From Baffinella frigidus (Eukaryota > Cryptophyceae > Cryptomonadales > Baffinellaceae): a DNA stretch of 18,124 nt. A program made the position numbers and the translations under genes. This document shows, piece after piece, positions 12,542 to 18,124 of the stretch (positions are counted from its first letter, which is position 1; every line of letters starts with the position of its first letter). Location of the stretch: NCBI GenBank assembly GCA_026770585.1, contig MU646974.1, positions 164,485-182,608 on the forward strand. The letters run 5' to 3'. The notes below the pieces were generated by a model that was given only the letters and a program-made list of their open reading frames with translations, did not search any database and was not told the DNA's origin.

Positions 12542-12832
12542 TGTCGGACAACTCCCTTCGTAACCCGCTGTGTGGATCCGAGCTCTATCTCTGTCTATTC
12601 TGCCCGATTCGGTGCGCCCGGGGTCATTGCAACCCCCAAACCCCAACGAAGGTGTGTGGGGCTATCGGGGCGGCGGTCCCGGCTGACTCCAAGGGCAATC
12701 TCGAGATTGCCAACAAACACTGACAAACACCACGTGTGTGTGCCAGCACCGCTCACGCCTCCACCCTCCTCACTACCCTCTACCCCCTCTACTCCAAATG
12801 TGTGCGGGGCTATCGGGGCGCAGCTGTCCCGG
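12542..12832 (+). repeat. H fragment and duplicated GGGGCTATCGGGGCG segment
   Basis: CTCCCTTCGTAACCCGCTGT (12551-12570) is an H end. TGTGTGGGGCTATCGGGGCG at 12651-12670 recurs at 12801-12820 as TGTGCGGGGCTATCGGGGCG, both followed by CCCGGCT. Frames up to 115 codons cross this area into element S and show no motif. Confidence 0.65.
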
Positions 12833-12835
12833 CTA

Positions 12836-13037
12836 TTGTCGAAATGGGCTTCGCGCGGAATCGAGGTCAGGTCAGGAAATCAGAAAAAAATCCCAAAATG
12901 GACTTTTATGCTATCTTAGGCATGTTTTTTATCTCAAAATAGCATCTCTCACCCATAAGATGACACAAAAAGGCAAAAAAATGGAAAATGTTGCTGACCT
13001 GACCTCGATTTTTTCCACGCGGAGCTCATTTCGACAA
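12836..13037. mobile_element. Element S: about 200-bp TA-flanked palindromic element
   Basis: The TIRs are TTGTCGAAATGGGCTTCGCG and, inverted, TTGTCGAAATGAGCTCCGCG. Both arms continue to ATCGAGGTCAGGTCAG. TA flanks are at 12834-12835 and 13038-13039. The interior contains TGCTATCTTAGG and CACCCATAAGAT, resembling R ends, so an R-like element may lie inside. Confidence 0.85.
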
Positions 13038-13040
13038 TAG

Positions 13041-13300
13041 TACTCCTGAATTATCCCCGTCATCTAACAGCTTATATCTCAGATTTGGCTTGGCACTGGA
13101 GCCGTTTCGTACTTTTAGGGCTTAAAATACCAAAATTTGTAGCGGAAATCCTTTAGATGGACGATGTGAGGACCGGGTCCTGGATGGGCCCGCCTCAGGG
13201 GAAAAGGGCTCCAAGGTTGGGCCATTAGGTCGACTGTAATCGGGGTAAGGCCCTATAAGTGTTGTGATCCTCGCTCTATAAGTGTTGTGAGGCTCGCTAC
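13041..13300. repeat. Mostly unassigned, with a 22-bp tandem pair
   Basis: CTATAAGTGTTGTGAYCCTC and CTATAAGTGTTGTGAGGCTC lie in tandem at about 13252-13296. The rest has no partner that I could see and no convincing frame. Confidence 0.6.
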
Positions 13301-13371
13301 CTGATGGTGCTCAGGCGGGCCCGGGAGCGTTGGGGAGAGGTTGATCGCCTGGCGCGCGAATGCTGAGCACA
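13301..13371 (+). repeat. T repeat, copy 2
   Basis: CCTGATGGTGCTCAGGCGGG continues to CTGAGCACACC. Partner of 12144-12214. Confidence 0.85.
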
Positions 13372-13410
13372 CCAGCGGATACCTGCAGGTTACGAGCCCG
13401 GAGAACATCA

Positions 13411-13445
13411 ACAAATTAATTAATTAATTGATTGATTAATCAAAA
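13411..13445. repeat. AATT/ATTG microsatellite
   Basis: AAATTAATTAATTAATTGAT then TGATTAATCAAAA, a simple AT-rich repeat. Confidence 0.85.
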
Positions 13446-13513
13446 TATGTGCTTTACAAAAACAGCACCGCGAGGTTCGGAGGAACCTCAGTTGAGAAAA
13501 AGAGGACAGGCCT

Positions 13514-13612
13514 GAATCCTAGCTTCCGTTGCGTGCTATCTTACGGGTGTTGTTGGCTATCTTAGCCTCGACGTGACTGTACCATAGCACAAACACCACC
13601 CATAAGATAGTG
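13514..13612 (-). mobile_element. R palindromic element, copy R2, with shared flank
   Basis: The inverse of 11313-11412: GAATCCTAGCTTCCGTTGCG then GTGCTATCTTACGGGTG to CCCATAAGATAGTGC. Solo R ends also occur at 14402-14417 and 14443-14458. Confidence 0.83.
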
Positions 13613-13613
13613 C

Positions 13614-13756
13614 TCGGTCTCGGTCGGCATCCACGCGGCGATGGCCTGTGTATCAAGTTGCCCTGTTTTCAAAGTCAACTCACCCACAAATCTGTCAACT
13701 TTGCGCGGATTCCAAACAAAAATGCACCAAAACTTCGTACAGGGTTGTTGTTTGCA
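13614..13756. other. Stretch with AGTCAACT and GTCAACTTTG motifs
   Basis: No repeat boundary identified. TTTTCAAAGTCAACTCACCC (about 13660-13680) resembles the arms of U and of the 913 foldback. Confidence 0.4.
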
Positions 13757-13878
13757 TGCGTTTCGGGTTTGGGGTTTAGGGTTCAGGGTTCAGGGTTTAG
13801 GGTTTAGGGTTTAGGGTTTAGGGTTGATGCTGAAGCGATGGAGAGCAGCTTGACAGCAAACCCGAAACCCTGAACTCT
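13757..13878 (+). repeat. TTTAGGG array with inverted remnant
   Basis: TTTGGGG, TTTAGGG and TTCAGGG lead into about five perfect TTTAGGG units to 13826, the cleanest plant-type telomeric tract in the window. A C-rich inverse, AAACCCGAAACCCTGAACTC, follows at 13858-13877, forming a loose foldback. Confidence 0.92.
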
Positions 13879-13879
13879 G

Positions 13880-13950
13880 GCGCCTGACTATAACTTTACT
13901 ATGACTTTACTTAAACTTACTATACCTAGTATGACCCACCCGTGTGGTGA
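13880..13950 (-). repeat. V repeat, copy V1
   Basis: The inverse of 15965-16040. On the repeat strand: ACCACACGGGTGGGTCATAC, TAGGTATAGTAA and AGTCATAGT. It forms part of the W-V module of the 15-16 kb region. Confidence 0.8.
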
Positions 13951-13979
13951 ATTTGAACCCCGAGCTGCAGTGATGCACG

Positions 13980-14062
13980 CTGTGGCGACGGAGAGCAGCG
14001 TGCGTTTGGGGACACGGGACAAAACGACGTCGAAAGGTCACCTACCCAACGTCGTATATCAA
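13980..14062 (+). repeat. W-like GGCGACGGAGAGCAGCG repeats and F copy F3
   Basis: TGGCGACGGAGAGCAGCGTG at 13982 is followed by F3 (CGAAAGGTCACCTACCCAAC then GTCGTATATCA) and more GGCGACGGAGAGCAGCG units at about 14065. F3 is cut short where these resume. Confidence 0.75.
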
Positions 14063-14215
14063 GGCGACGGAGAGCAGCGCGGCGGAGAGCAGCGCGAGAG
14101 CAGGACATCCCTAGGGATCTCGTCATACGCTGCTCTCTACATGCGGGGCAAGGCCCCCGTGATTCGGCTCTCCGTCACGGAACTGCATGGGGTCAAGGGC
14201 TTCGGTTCAGGGGGG

Positions 14216-14300
14216 TTGTGGGAGGCGACACCAGACAAGACGACGCCCAAAGGTCACCCACCCAAAGTCGTATATCACCAAGGATACAACGTATACTAAG
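14216..14300 (+). repeat. F repeat, copy F4
   Basis: TTGTGGGAGGCGACACCAGA continues to AAAGGTCACCCACCCAAAGT and GTATATCACCAAGGATACAA, ending CGTATACTA. It is one of the two most complete copies. Confidence 0.85.
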
Positions 14301-14355
14301 ATTGAAAGCCCTTCGGGTACCAAGGGGGGTTGGGGTTTAGGGTCTAGGGTTCAAG

Positions 14356-14458
14356 AAGTAGCGACGGAGGGGATTGTCGCGAGCACAGCCAGCGCGAGAG
14401 TGTGCTATCTTATGGGTGGGGACACACAGCCAGCGGTAGAGTGTGCTATCTTATGGGT
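14356..14458 (+). repeat. W fragment with two R-end repeats
   Basis: GCGACGGAGGGG leads into a 41-bp-spaced duplication of CAGCC..GAGTGTGCTATCTTATGGGT (R ends at 14402-14417 and 14443-14458). Confidence 0.8.
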
Positions 14459-14500
14459 CAGAGGGATTGTTCGAGGGAAAGAGCACCCTAGCCTCTGCCT

Positions 14501-14615
14501 CCCCTACGCCCTACACCCTACACCCTACACCCTACACCCTACACCCTACACCCTACGCCCTACACGGTACACGGTACACGGTACACCCTGAACCCTACAC
14601 CCTTAGCCAACAACC
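14501..14615 (-). repeat. CCCTACA telomere-variant array
   Basis: At least six CCCTACA units, then ACGGTAC variants and CCCTGAACCC. The G-rich strand is minus. Together with 14662-14793 it forms a converging inverted pair. Confidence 0.92.
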
Positions 14616-14644
14616 CTGAACTCTAAACACTATCCCTAGGCGTA

Positions 14645-14865
14645 CGCAGTGGCGACGGAGAGGGGTGTAGGGTGTAGGGTGTAGGGTGTAGGGTGTAGGG
14701 TGTAGGGTGTAGGGTGTAGGGTGTAGGGTGTGGGGTGTAGGGTGTAGGGTGTAGGGTGTAGGGTGTAGGGTGTAGGGTGTAGGGTGTAGGGTGCTCTCGC
14801 AAACGCGCAGCCAGCGCCAGCGGGTCAGAAGGGTGGTAGGGAAGAAGAGAGCACCCTACACCCAA
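14645..14865 (+). repeat. W repeat copy interrupted by the TGTAGGG array
   Basis: ACGCAGTGGCGACGGAGAGG precedes the array and CGCGCAGCCAGCGCCAGCGG then GTCAGAAGGGTGGTAGG follows it. In the intact copy at 15349-15495 these parts are separated by only about 15 nt. Confidence 0.82.
14662..14793 (+). repeat. TGTAGGG telomere-variant array
   Basis: About 18 units of GGTGTAG with a single TGTGGGG variant. It is the most homogeneous internal array in the window and lies inside a W copy. G-rich strand plus. Confidence 0.95.
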
Positions 14866-14873
14866 CTCCCGAA

Positions 14874-14990
14874 CCCTACGGTATTATCCGTAGGACCCCC
14901 CCTATGTCTCTACGGTATCGCCTACCGTAGGGTCCTACGGACTATCACTTGTGGGTTATTCACGAAATCCCTTTGTACCCCGCTGTCCAC
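14874..14990 (-). repeat. H repeat, diverged copy H4
   Basis: CCGTAGGACCCCCCCTATGT, CTACGGTATCGCCTACCGTA and GGGTCCTACGG form the H core in inverse orientation, followed by an H-type end, CCCTTTGTACCCCGCTGT. Confidence 0.75.
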
Positions 14991-15135
14991 TCACCCTCAC
15001 GGGAGGACCAAATCGTCGATTTTAAGATCTCGAATATCCCCTACGGAGGGGTCGGATTCGACCCCTCTGTCCGAAGGAAATGGCTCACCAAAATCGTCAA
15101 TTTGGTCCGAAAGGGAGGGTTGGTGGGTGCGGGAA

Positions 15136-15274
15136 TTACGCAGTGGCGTCGGAGAGGAGTGTCGTTAGGTGTGAAAAGGCTGAGGGTGTAGGGTTAGGTG
15201 TGGAAAGGCTGAGGGTGTAGGGTTAGGTGTGAAAAGGCTGAGGGTGTAGGGTTAGGTGTGGAAAGGCTGAGGGT
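15136..15274 (+). repeat. W fragment and 29-bp tandem repeat (nearly four units)
   Basis: TTACGCAGTGGCGTCGGAGA is followed by units starting at 15168, 15197, 15226 and 15255: GGTGTGRAAAGGCTGAGGGT then GTAGGGTTA. Units alternate between GAAAA and GGAAA at the variable position, suggesting duplication of a two-unit block. Each unit contains a TGTAGGG. Confidence 0.92.
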
Positions 15275-15348
15275 ACATATGATGTATCTGTTAAGGGGGG
15301 TTGAGCCTACCGACATTAATCTCAAAAGTCAACATAGGGTTTGGAGAT

Positions 15349-15495
15349 TACGCAGTGGCGACGGAGAGGAGCGTGGCAGCACGCGCGGCCAGCGCAAGCG
15401 GGTCGGAAGGGTGGTAGGAGGAAGAGAGGAGCGCAGCCGTCGACCCCCCGAACGTCCAGAACCCCCCGGCCATGATCAGCACCTAATCCGGCGAG
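15349..15495 (+). repeat. W repeat, most complete copy (W4)
   Basis: TACGCAGTGGCGACGGAGAG through CAAGCGGGTCGGAAGGGTGG, TAGGAGGAAGAGAGG and CCATGATCAGCACCTAATCC. It gives the empty site GGGTGGTAGGAGGAAGAGAG for element X. W and V parts repeat in order to 16215 with a period of about 185-207 bp once F5 and X are removed. Confidence 0.85.
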
Positions 15496-15515
15496 TAGTT
15501 CAGTTTTGATCGTAG

Positions 15516-15598
15516 TATACGTTGTATACTTGGTGATGTACGACTTTGGGTGGGTGACCTTTGGGCGTCTTCATGTCTCGTGTCGCCTCCCACAGTTT
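15516..15598 (-). repeat. F repeat, copy F5
   Basis: GTATACGTTGTATACTTGGT continues to CGACTTTGGGTGGGTGACCT and GTGTCGCCTCCCACAG. It is inserted in the first W-V unit, which it lengthens relative to the next two. Confidence 0.85.
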
Positions 15599-15609
15599 TG
15601 AATTGTGGT

Positions 15610-15652
15610 ACGGATGTGAAAATTGCCATACGGGTGGGTCATGTTCGTTATA
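15610..15652 (+). repeat. V repeat, copy V2
   Basis: GTGAAAATTGCCATACGGGT then GGGTCATGTTCGTTATAGTA. It ends unit 1 of the W-V array. Confidence 0.75.
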
Positions 15653-15686
15653 GTAACGCAAACGTGGATGTGTGAGACGGGTGGTA

Positions 15687-15858
15687 CAGTCCACCTACCC
15701 TAACACAGGCTACCGTCACACATACTTACCCTCCACACATGCTCCCGATTTCCCCCTGCAAGGAAGTATGCCTGAAGGGTGGACACCATAACGCATACCT
15801 ACCCTCCACACATACTCAAGTCCGGCCCCGACGGGTATGTGTTAGGGTAGGTCCACAG
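15687..15858. mobile_element. Element X: 172-bp TA-flanked insertion in a W repeat
   Basis: The ends are CAGTCCACCTACCCTAACAC and, inverted, CTGTGGACCTACCCTAACAC. TA flanks are at 15685-15686 and 15859-15860. The uninterrupted target GGGTGGTAGGAGGAA exists at 15409-15423 and 16052-16066. The interior has a diverged direct repeat, CATACYTACCCTCCACACAT. Confidence 0.92.
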
Positions 15859-16215
15859 TAGGAGGAAGAGAGGGGCGCATCTGTTGATCCGAACGTCCAG
15901 AAGCCCCTGGCCATGATCAGCACCTTATTGGGGGTGAGATTTAATTTTAGAATGTTTTATCGGCATGAAAATTTACCACACGGGTGGGTCATACTAGGTA
16001 TAGTAACTTGAAGTCAAGTCATAGTCAAGTTACAGTCAAGCGCCAGAGGGTCAGAAGGGTGGTAGGAGGAACAGAGGAGCGCAGCTATTGACCCCCTCAA
16101 CGTCCAGAATCCACCAGCCATAATCAGAACCTAATCCGGGGGGTTTCTTTTAGCTGTTAAAAACGATATAATTTCAAAAGTTGGGCTACGAAAGTTGCCA
16201 CACGGGGGTGTCATG
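15859..16215 (+). repeat. W-V array, units 2 and 3
   Basis: W5 (15859-15935) and V3 (15965-16040: ACCACACGGGTGGGTCATAC, TAGGTATAGTAA, then AGTCAAG repeats), then W6 (16029-16140) and V4 (16186-16214: TTGCCACACGGGGGTGTCAT). GATCAGCACC marks recur at about 15474, 15915 and 16121. Confidence 0.85.
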
Positions 16216-16390
16216 CCAGTCCACCCAAGATGAGACGCGGAACAATCGCAAAAGTCAATTTCCCAGATTTCAGGGGGAATACACGCCAAAAGTGGATCGA
16301 GCTGACGTCTCGCGTCTGCTACTAGAGCCATTGCTTTTTACAATTGACCCGCGTAAAATCTAGGGTGAATAACAGAGCAAATTTGGATAG
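16216..16390. other. Stretch with weak inverted motifs only
   Basis: Holds CAATCGCAAAAGTCAATTT (like the 913 foldback arm) and ACACGCCAAAAGTGGAT (an I fragment). No gene seen. Confidence 0.45.
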
Positions 16391-16392
16391 TA

Positions 16393-16532
16393 CACTGCCA
16401 GGGCGGAGTTTTTGTTTTGGTCAACTCACCCGAGAATGTGTAGTAAAGAAGTACACCATTGGTGTATCTCGTTTGTAAAGTTCACAGATTTGTGGGCGAA
16501 TTGACTTTTACAAAATCTTTGCCCTGGCAGTG
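16393..16532. mobile_element. Element U: 140-bp TA-flanked palindromic MITE
   Basis: The TIRs are CACTGCCAGGGCGGAGTTTT and, inverted, CACTGCCAGGGCAAAGATTT, with continued similarity to GTCAAYTCRCCC. TA flanks are at 16391-16392 and 16533-16534. The centre has the palindrome TACACCATTGGTGTA and the motif GTGTAGTAAAG. Confidence 0.88.
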
Positions 16533-16558
16533 TAGTAGTGCAAATGCCATGATCAAGA

Positions 16559-16655
16559 CCTGGGTTTGGGTTTGGGTTTTGGGGGTTGGGTTTTGAGTTT
16601 TGGGTTTTGGGGTTTGGTGTTCGGGGTTTGGGGTTTTGGGTTTGGAGTTTGGAGT
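16559..16655 (+). repeat. TTTGGG/TTTTGGG degenerate telomere-variant array
   Basis: Irregular GGGTTTGGGTTTTGGGG units with GGAGTTT variants. The G-rich strand is plus, as at the right edge. Confidence 0.85.
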
Positions 16656-16674
16656 CTGGGGGTTCAAAGTTTAG

Positions 16675-16804
16675 GATGGGGAGGGAGGCGGAAGCGTTCC
16701 ATTCGGTTTTAGGTGAGAAGCAGACGGGTTGCGTCTGGAATTTTGGGGGTTGAGGTTCGGGTTTGAAAATGGGGAGGAAAGCAGGATGCACACCATTATA
16801 GCGA
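16675..16804 (+). repeat. Z repeat, copy Z1
   Basis: GCGTTCCATTCGGTTTTAGG, TGAGAAGCAGACGGGTTGCG, GGTTGAGGTTCGGGTTTGAA. It holds the hairpin CAGACG-GGTTG-CGTCTG. Z2 and Z3 follow at 17300-17465 and 17885-18005. Confidence 0.87.
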
Positions 16805-17124
16805 CCGAGGAGAAGAAAGCTGTGAGGCAAACACGCAAAAATTACTACACAGCTGCGTCATACTAGAGCGTTTGCGGTAATTGTTGTCCGTTTTGAAAGT
16901 ACGGTTTTCCGGTTTTACGGTTTTTTTAAATGTTGTAAAGGTCGTTGAATATTTTAAATAGACACTTCTCTGGTACAAATGAATCGGGGGGGGGAGCAAA
17001 TGAAAACCGGAAAACCGGAAAATCGCACTTTCAAAACGGACAACAATTACCGCAAACGCTCTAGTAATATTAAAGCAAATATGCAGTGATTTTTGTTGCC
17101 ATGAAAGAGCAAACAATTCCTCGG
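16805..17124. mobile_element. A6: family-A-like element split by element D
   Basis: The ends are CCGAGGA (16805) and TCCTCGG (to 17124). Inner motifs AAAAATTACTACACA and, inverted, AAAAATCACTGCATATTTGC then TTTAATATTACTAG match the family A interior. It is about 122 bp without D. No clear TSD. Confidence 0.75.
16866..17061. mobile_element. Element D: 196-bp TA-flanked palindromic MITE nested in A6
   Basis: The TIRs GAGCGTTTGCGGTAATTGTT continue identically through GTCCGTTTTGAAAGT and then imperfectly to about 60 bp. TA flanks are at 16864-16865 and 17062-17063. Removing D restores ACTAGTAATATT, as in the A1 centre (inverse). Confidence 0.93.
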
Positions 17125-17290
17125 ATGATCGGATGCGACCCTTCCACGCAGGGCTGGAGGGGGGGGTATTCAAAGTCATTTTTGACGGGAAAACTTTCTC
17201 AAAAGTCATTTTTAGCACAAAAACGGCTCCAAGAACGAGCAAACGGCTCCAAGAACGAGCATGGAATACCCCACCCAAGGGCCTGGAGTG
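17118..17290 (+). repeat. Y repeat, copy Y2
   Basis: GCAGGGCTGGAGGGGGGGGT then ATTCAAAGTCATTTTTGACG, an exact 20-bp tandem AAACGGCTCCAAGAACGAGC (17221-17240 and 17241-17260) and GGAATACCCCACCC. Same order as Y1. Confidence 0.82.
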
Positions 17291-17299
17291 GTTCAGGGT

Positions 17300-17465
17300 T
17301 CGGGTTCGGAAATGGATAGGGAAGCGGCAGCGTTCCATTCGGTTTTAGGTGAGAAGCAGACGAGTTGCGTCTGGCATTTCCAGGGTTGAGGTTCGGGTTT
17401 GAAAATGGAGAGGGGAGGGTTCCACAAAGCGATAGCGCCCGCCGTGAGGAACGCTGTGAGGCACT
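17300..17465 (+). repeat. Z repeat, copy Z2
   Basis: GCGTTCCATTCGGTTTTAGG, AGAAGCAGACGAGTTGCGTC, GGTTGAGGTTCGGGTTTGAA, then GCGATAGCGCCCGCCGTGAG. Confidence 0.87.
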
Positions 17466-17665
17466 CGCGCCTTAACGCATCGATGCCTTTGCCCTACCGA
17501 CGCACTAATCCCTCGGGCGCACCCCTCCCCCCTTACCCCCTGGGTTTAGTTAGGTTGCTTGACTAATGCTGCGCTAACTAGGTCGCGCGCTGCGCTGACT
17601 AGGTTTCTGAACTCGCGCCTTTTATTTCGCGCGAAATAAAACGAAATAAAATTTCGCGCGAAATG
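17466..17665. repeat. GC-rich direct repeats and CGCGAAAT palindromes
   Basis: GACTAATGCTGCGCTAACTA and GCGCTGCGCTGACTAGG are related direct repeats. A perfect 22-bp palindrome lies at 17620-17641 (arm TTTTATTTCGC) and a 14-bp one, ATTTCGCGCGAAAT, at 17651-17664. Confidence 0.75.
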
Positions 17666-17678
17666 AAATGAGCGGGGG

Positions 17679-17916
17679 GGGCGCTATCGCGGTGCGCATC
17701 CTGGTTCCGAGGGGGACGGAACCAGGATGCTACCGTAGGGTCGTAGGTCCGTAGGAACCCCCCTCGGAAGGCATCGATGCCTCCCGACGCGTGATCCCTG
17801 ATCCGCTTCCCAGAACACGCCAAGGCAGTCACCTCGGACAGTTGGCTTCGGCGTCCGCGTGACCGGTCACGCGGGCGTGACCTTCGGAACCAGGATGCAC
17901 ACTGCGATAGCGCCCA
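17679..17916. repeat. Composite palindromic element with 30-bp ends and a central hairpin
   Basis: GGGCGCTATCGCGGTGCGCA then TCCTGGTTCCGA (17679-17710) is inverted at 17885-17916 with two differences. Inside, 17696-17730 is a perfect 14-bp-stem hairpin (GCATCCTGGTTCCG arms), followed by an H fragment (17735-17757), the palindrome AGGCATCGATGCCT (17769-17782) and the 58-bp partner of 1491-1548 (17821-17878). Confidence 0.78.
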
Positions 17917-18005
17917 GACGGGTTGGGTCTGGAATTTCGGGGGTTGAGGTTCGGGTTTGAAAATGGAGAGGGGGGGGGTCCACACCGCGATAATGCCCGC
18001 CGTGA
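17895..18005 (+). repeat. Z repeat, copy Z3
   Basis: GCGCCCAGACGGGTTGGGTC, GGTTGAGGTTCGGGTTTGAA, AATGGAGAGG and ATGCCCGCCGTGAGG, immediately before the terminal array. The 5' part of Z is missing. Confidence 0.85.
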
Positions 18006-18124
18006 GGGGGGTTTGGGGTTTGGGGTTTGGGGTTTGGGGTTTGGGGTTTGGGGTTTGGGGTTTGGGGGTTTGGGGTTTGGGGTTTGGGGTTTGGGGTTTG
18101 GGGTTTGGGGTTTGGGGTTTGGGG
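18006..18124 (+). repeat. TTTGGGG array running off the window end
   Basis: About 16 units of TTTGGGG with one extra G at about 18067, continuing to the last base. The G-rich strand is plus and points outward. It is much cleaner than the other arrays. It could be a real chromosome end, an interstitial array, or a terminal variant zone next to a different true telomere repeat. Confidence 0.93.

Noticed and set aside
13940-13965. tRNA-like T-arm (TTTGAACCCCGAG)
   Set aside because: No D-arm, anticodon arm or acceptor stem could be placed around it.
14187-14865. Frames with HPTPYTL repeats on both strands
   Set aside because: They translate the CCCTACA/TGTAGGG arrays, a telomere-variant satellite.
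4012-17061. TA-bounded ciliate internal eliminated sequences
   Set aside because: TA boundaries would fit, but the elements are long palindromes with TIRs and empty paralogous sites, which fits TA-target transposons better. No ciliate-type telomere (TTGGGG or TTTTGGGG) array is present.
16796-17338. Longest open frame (180 codons, minus strand)
   Set aside because: It runs through Z2, Y2, A6 and D, all non-coding repeats with independent insertion histories. No domain or motif is visible.
17600-17985. 128-codon minus-strand frame
   Set aside because: It covers Z3, the long inverted repeat and palindromes, and part of the peptide recurs at 1.5 kb only because of the 58-bp inverted repeat.

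Overview
The window looks like nuclear eukaryotic DNA from a gene-free, repeat-saturated, probably subtelomeric region. I found no open reading frame I would call a gene. The longest (180 codons) crosses several nested repeats, and none shows a recognisable domain, a conserved motif or coding-type substitution between repeat copies. I also found no tRNA, rRNA or CRISPR array. Interstitial arrays based on TTTAGGG and its variants (TTCAGGG, TTTCGGG/TTCGGG, TGTAGGG, TTTGGGG) point to a lineage with plant-type telomeres: plants and green algae, and possibly chromerids, dinoflagellates, cryptophytes or glaucophytes. I cannot choose among these from sequence alone.

Most of the window consists of short palindromic elements without coding capacity (MITE-like or foldback). 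I resolved several families from terminal inverted repeats (TIRs), constant lengths and target-site duplications (TSDs). (1) Family B, 117 bp, TIR CAGGGGTACCTCGC, TA target: ten copies, mostly at 4.0-5.9 kb and 7.6-10.6 kb. (2) Family A, 140 bp, TIR TCATATGGRAAC, 4-bp TSD of variable sequence: five copies, plus a related element Q (144 bp) and a shorter relative A6. (3) Family E, 100-101 bp, TIR TCCCTTAAGTGRCCAG, TA target: three copies. (4) Single TA-flanked elements CC, DD, S, U, X and D, of 140-202 bp. (5) Families C (about 190 bp) and L (about 215 bp), which share the end CCACTCGAG. (6) Family R, a palindrome of about 80 bp. Several are nested: E1 in B4, DD in B5, A4 in B9 and D in A6. Several have a related empty site elsewhere in the window, so their insertion can be read directly.

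Layout. 1-3.3 kb: A, L, C, CC and Y repeats in a K-repeat background. 3.3-6.0 kb: degenerate telomeric and tandem repeats, then a cluster of B elements. 6.0-6.9 kb: TTCGGG-type arrays ending in a large foldback. 6.9-9.1 kb: N, C, B, A and Q elements and 32-bp tandem repeats. 9.1-11.5 kb: E, B and A elements and a 240-bp direct duplication. 11.5-13.9 kb: C, A, S and R elements and a TTTAGGG array. 13.9-16.2 kb: convergent CCCTACA/TGTAGGG arrays and a W-V repeat module. 16.2-18.1 kb: U, D/A6, Y and Z repeats, ending in an almost perfect TTTGGGG array that runs off the window edge with its G-rich strand pointing outward, the orientation expected of a chromosome end.

Nothing here encodes a transposase, so the elements would have been mobilised in trans. 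The most interesting aspects are the density and nesting of several TA-target families, a 4-bp-TSD family I cannot assign, the same internal motifs inside families with unrelated ends, and the mixture of telomere-variant arrays.
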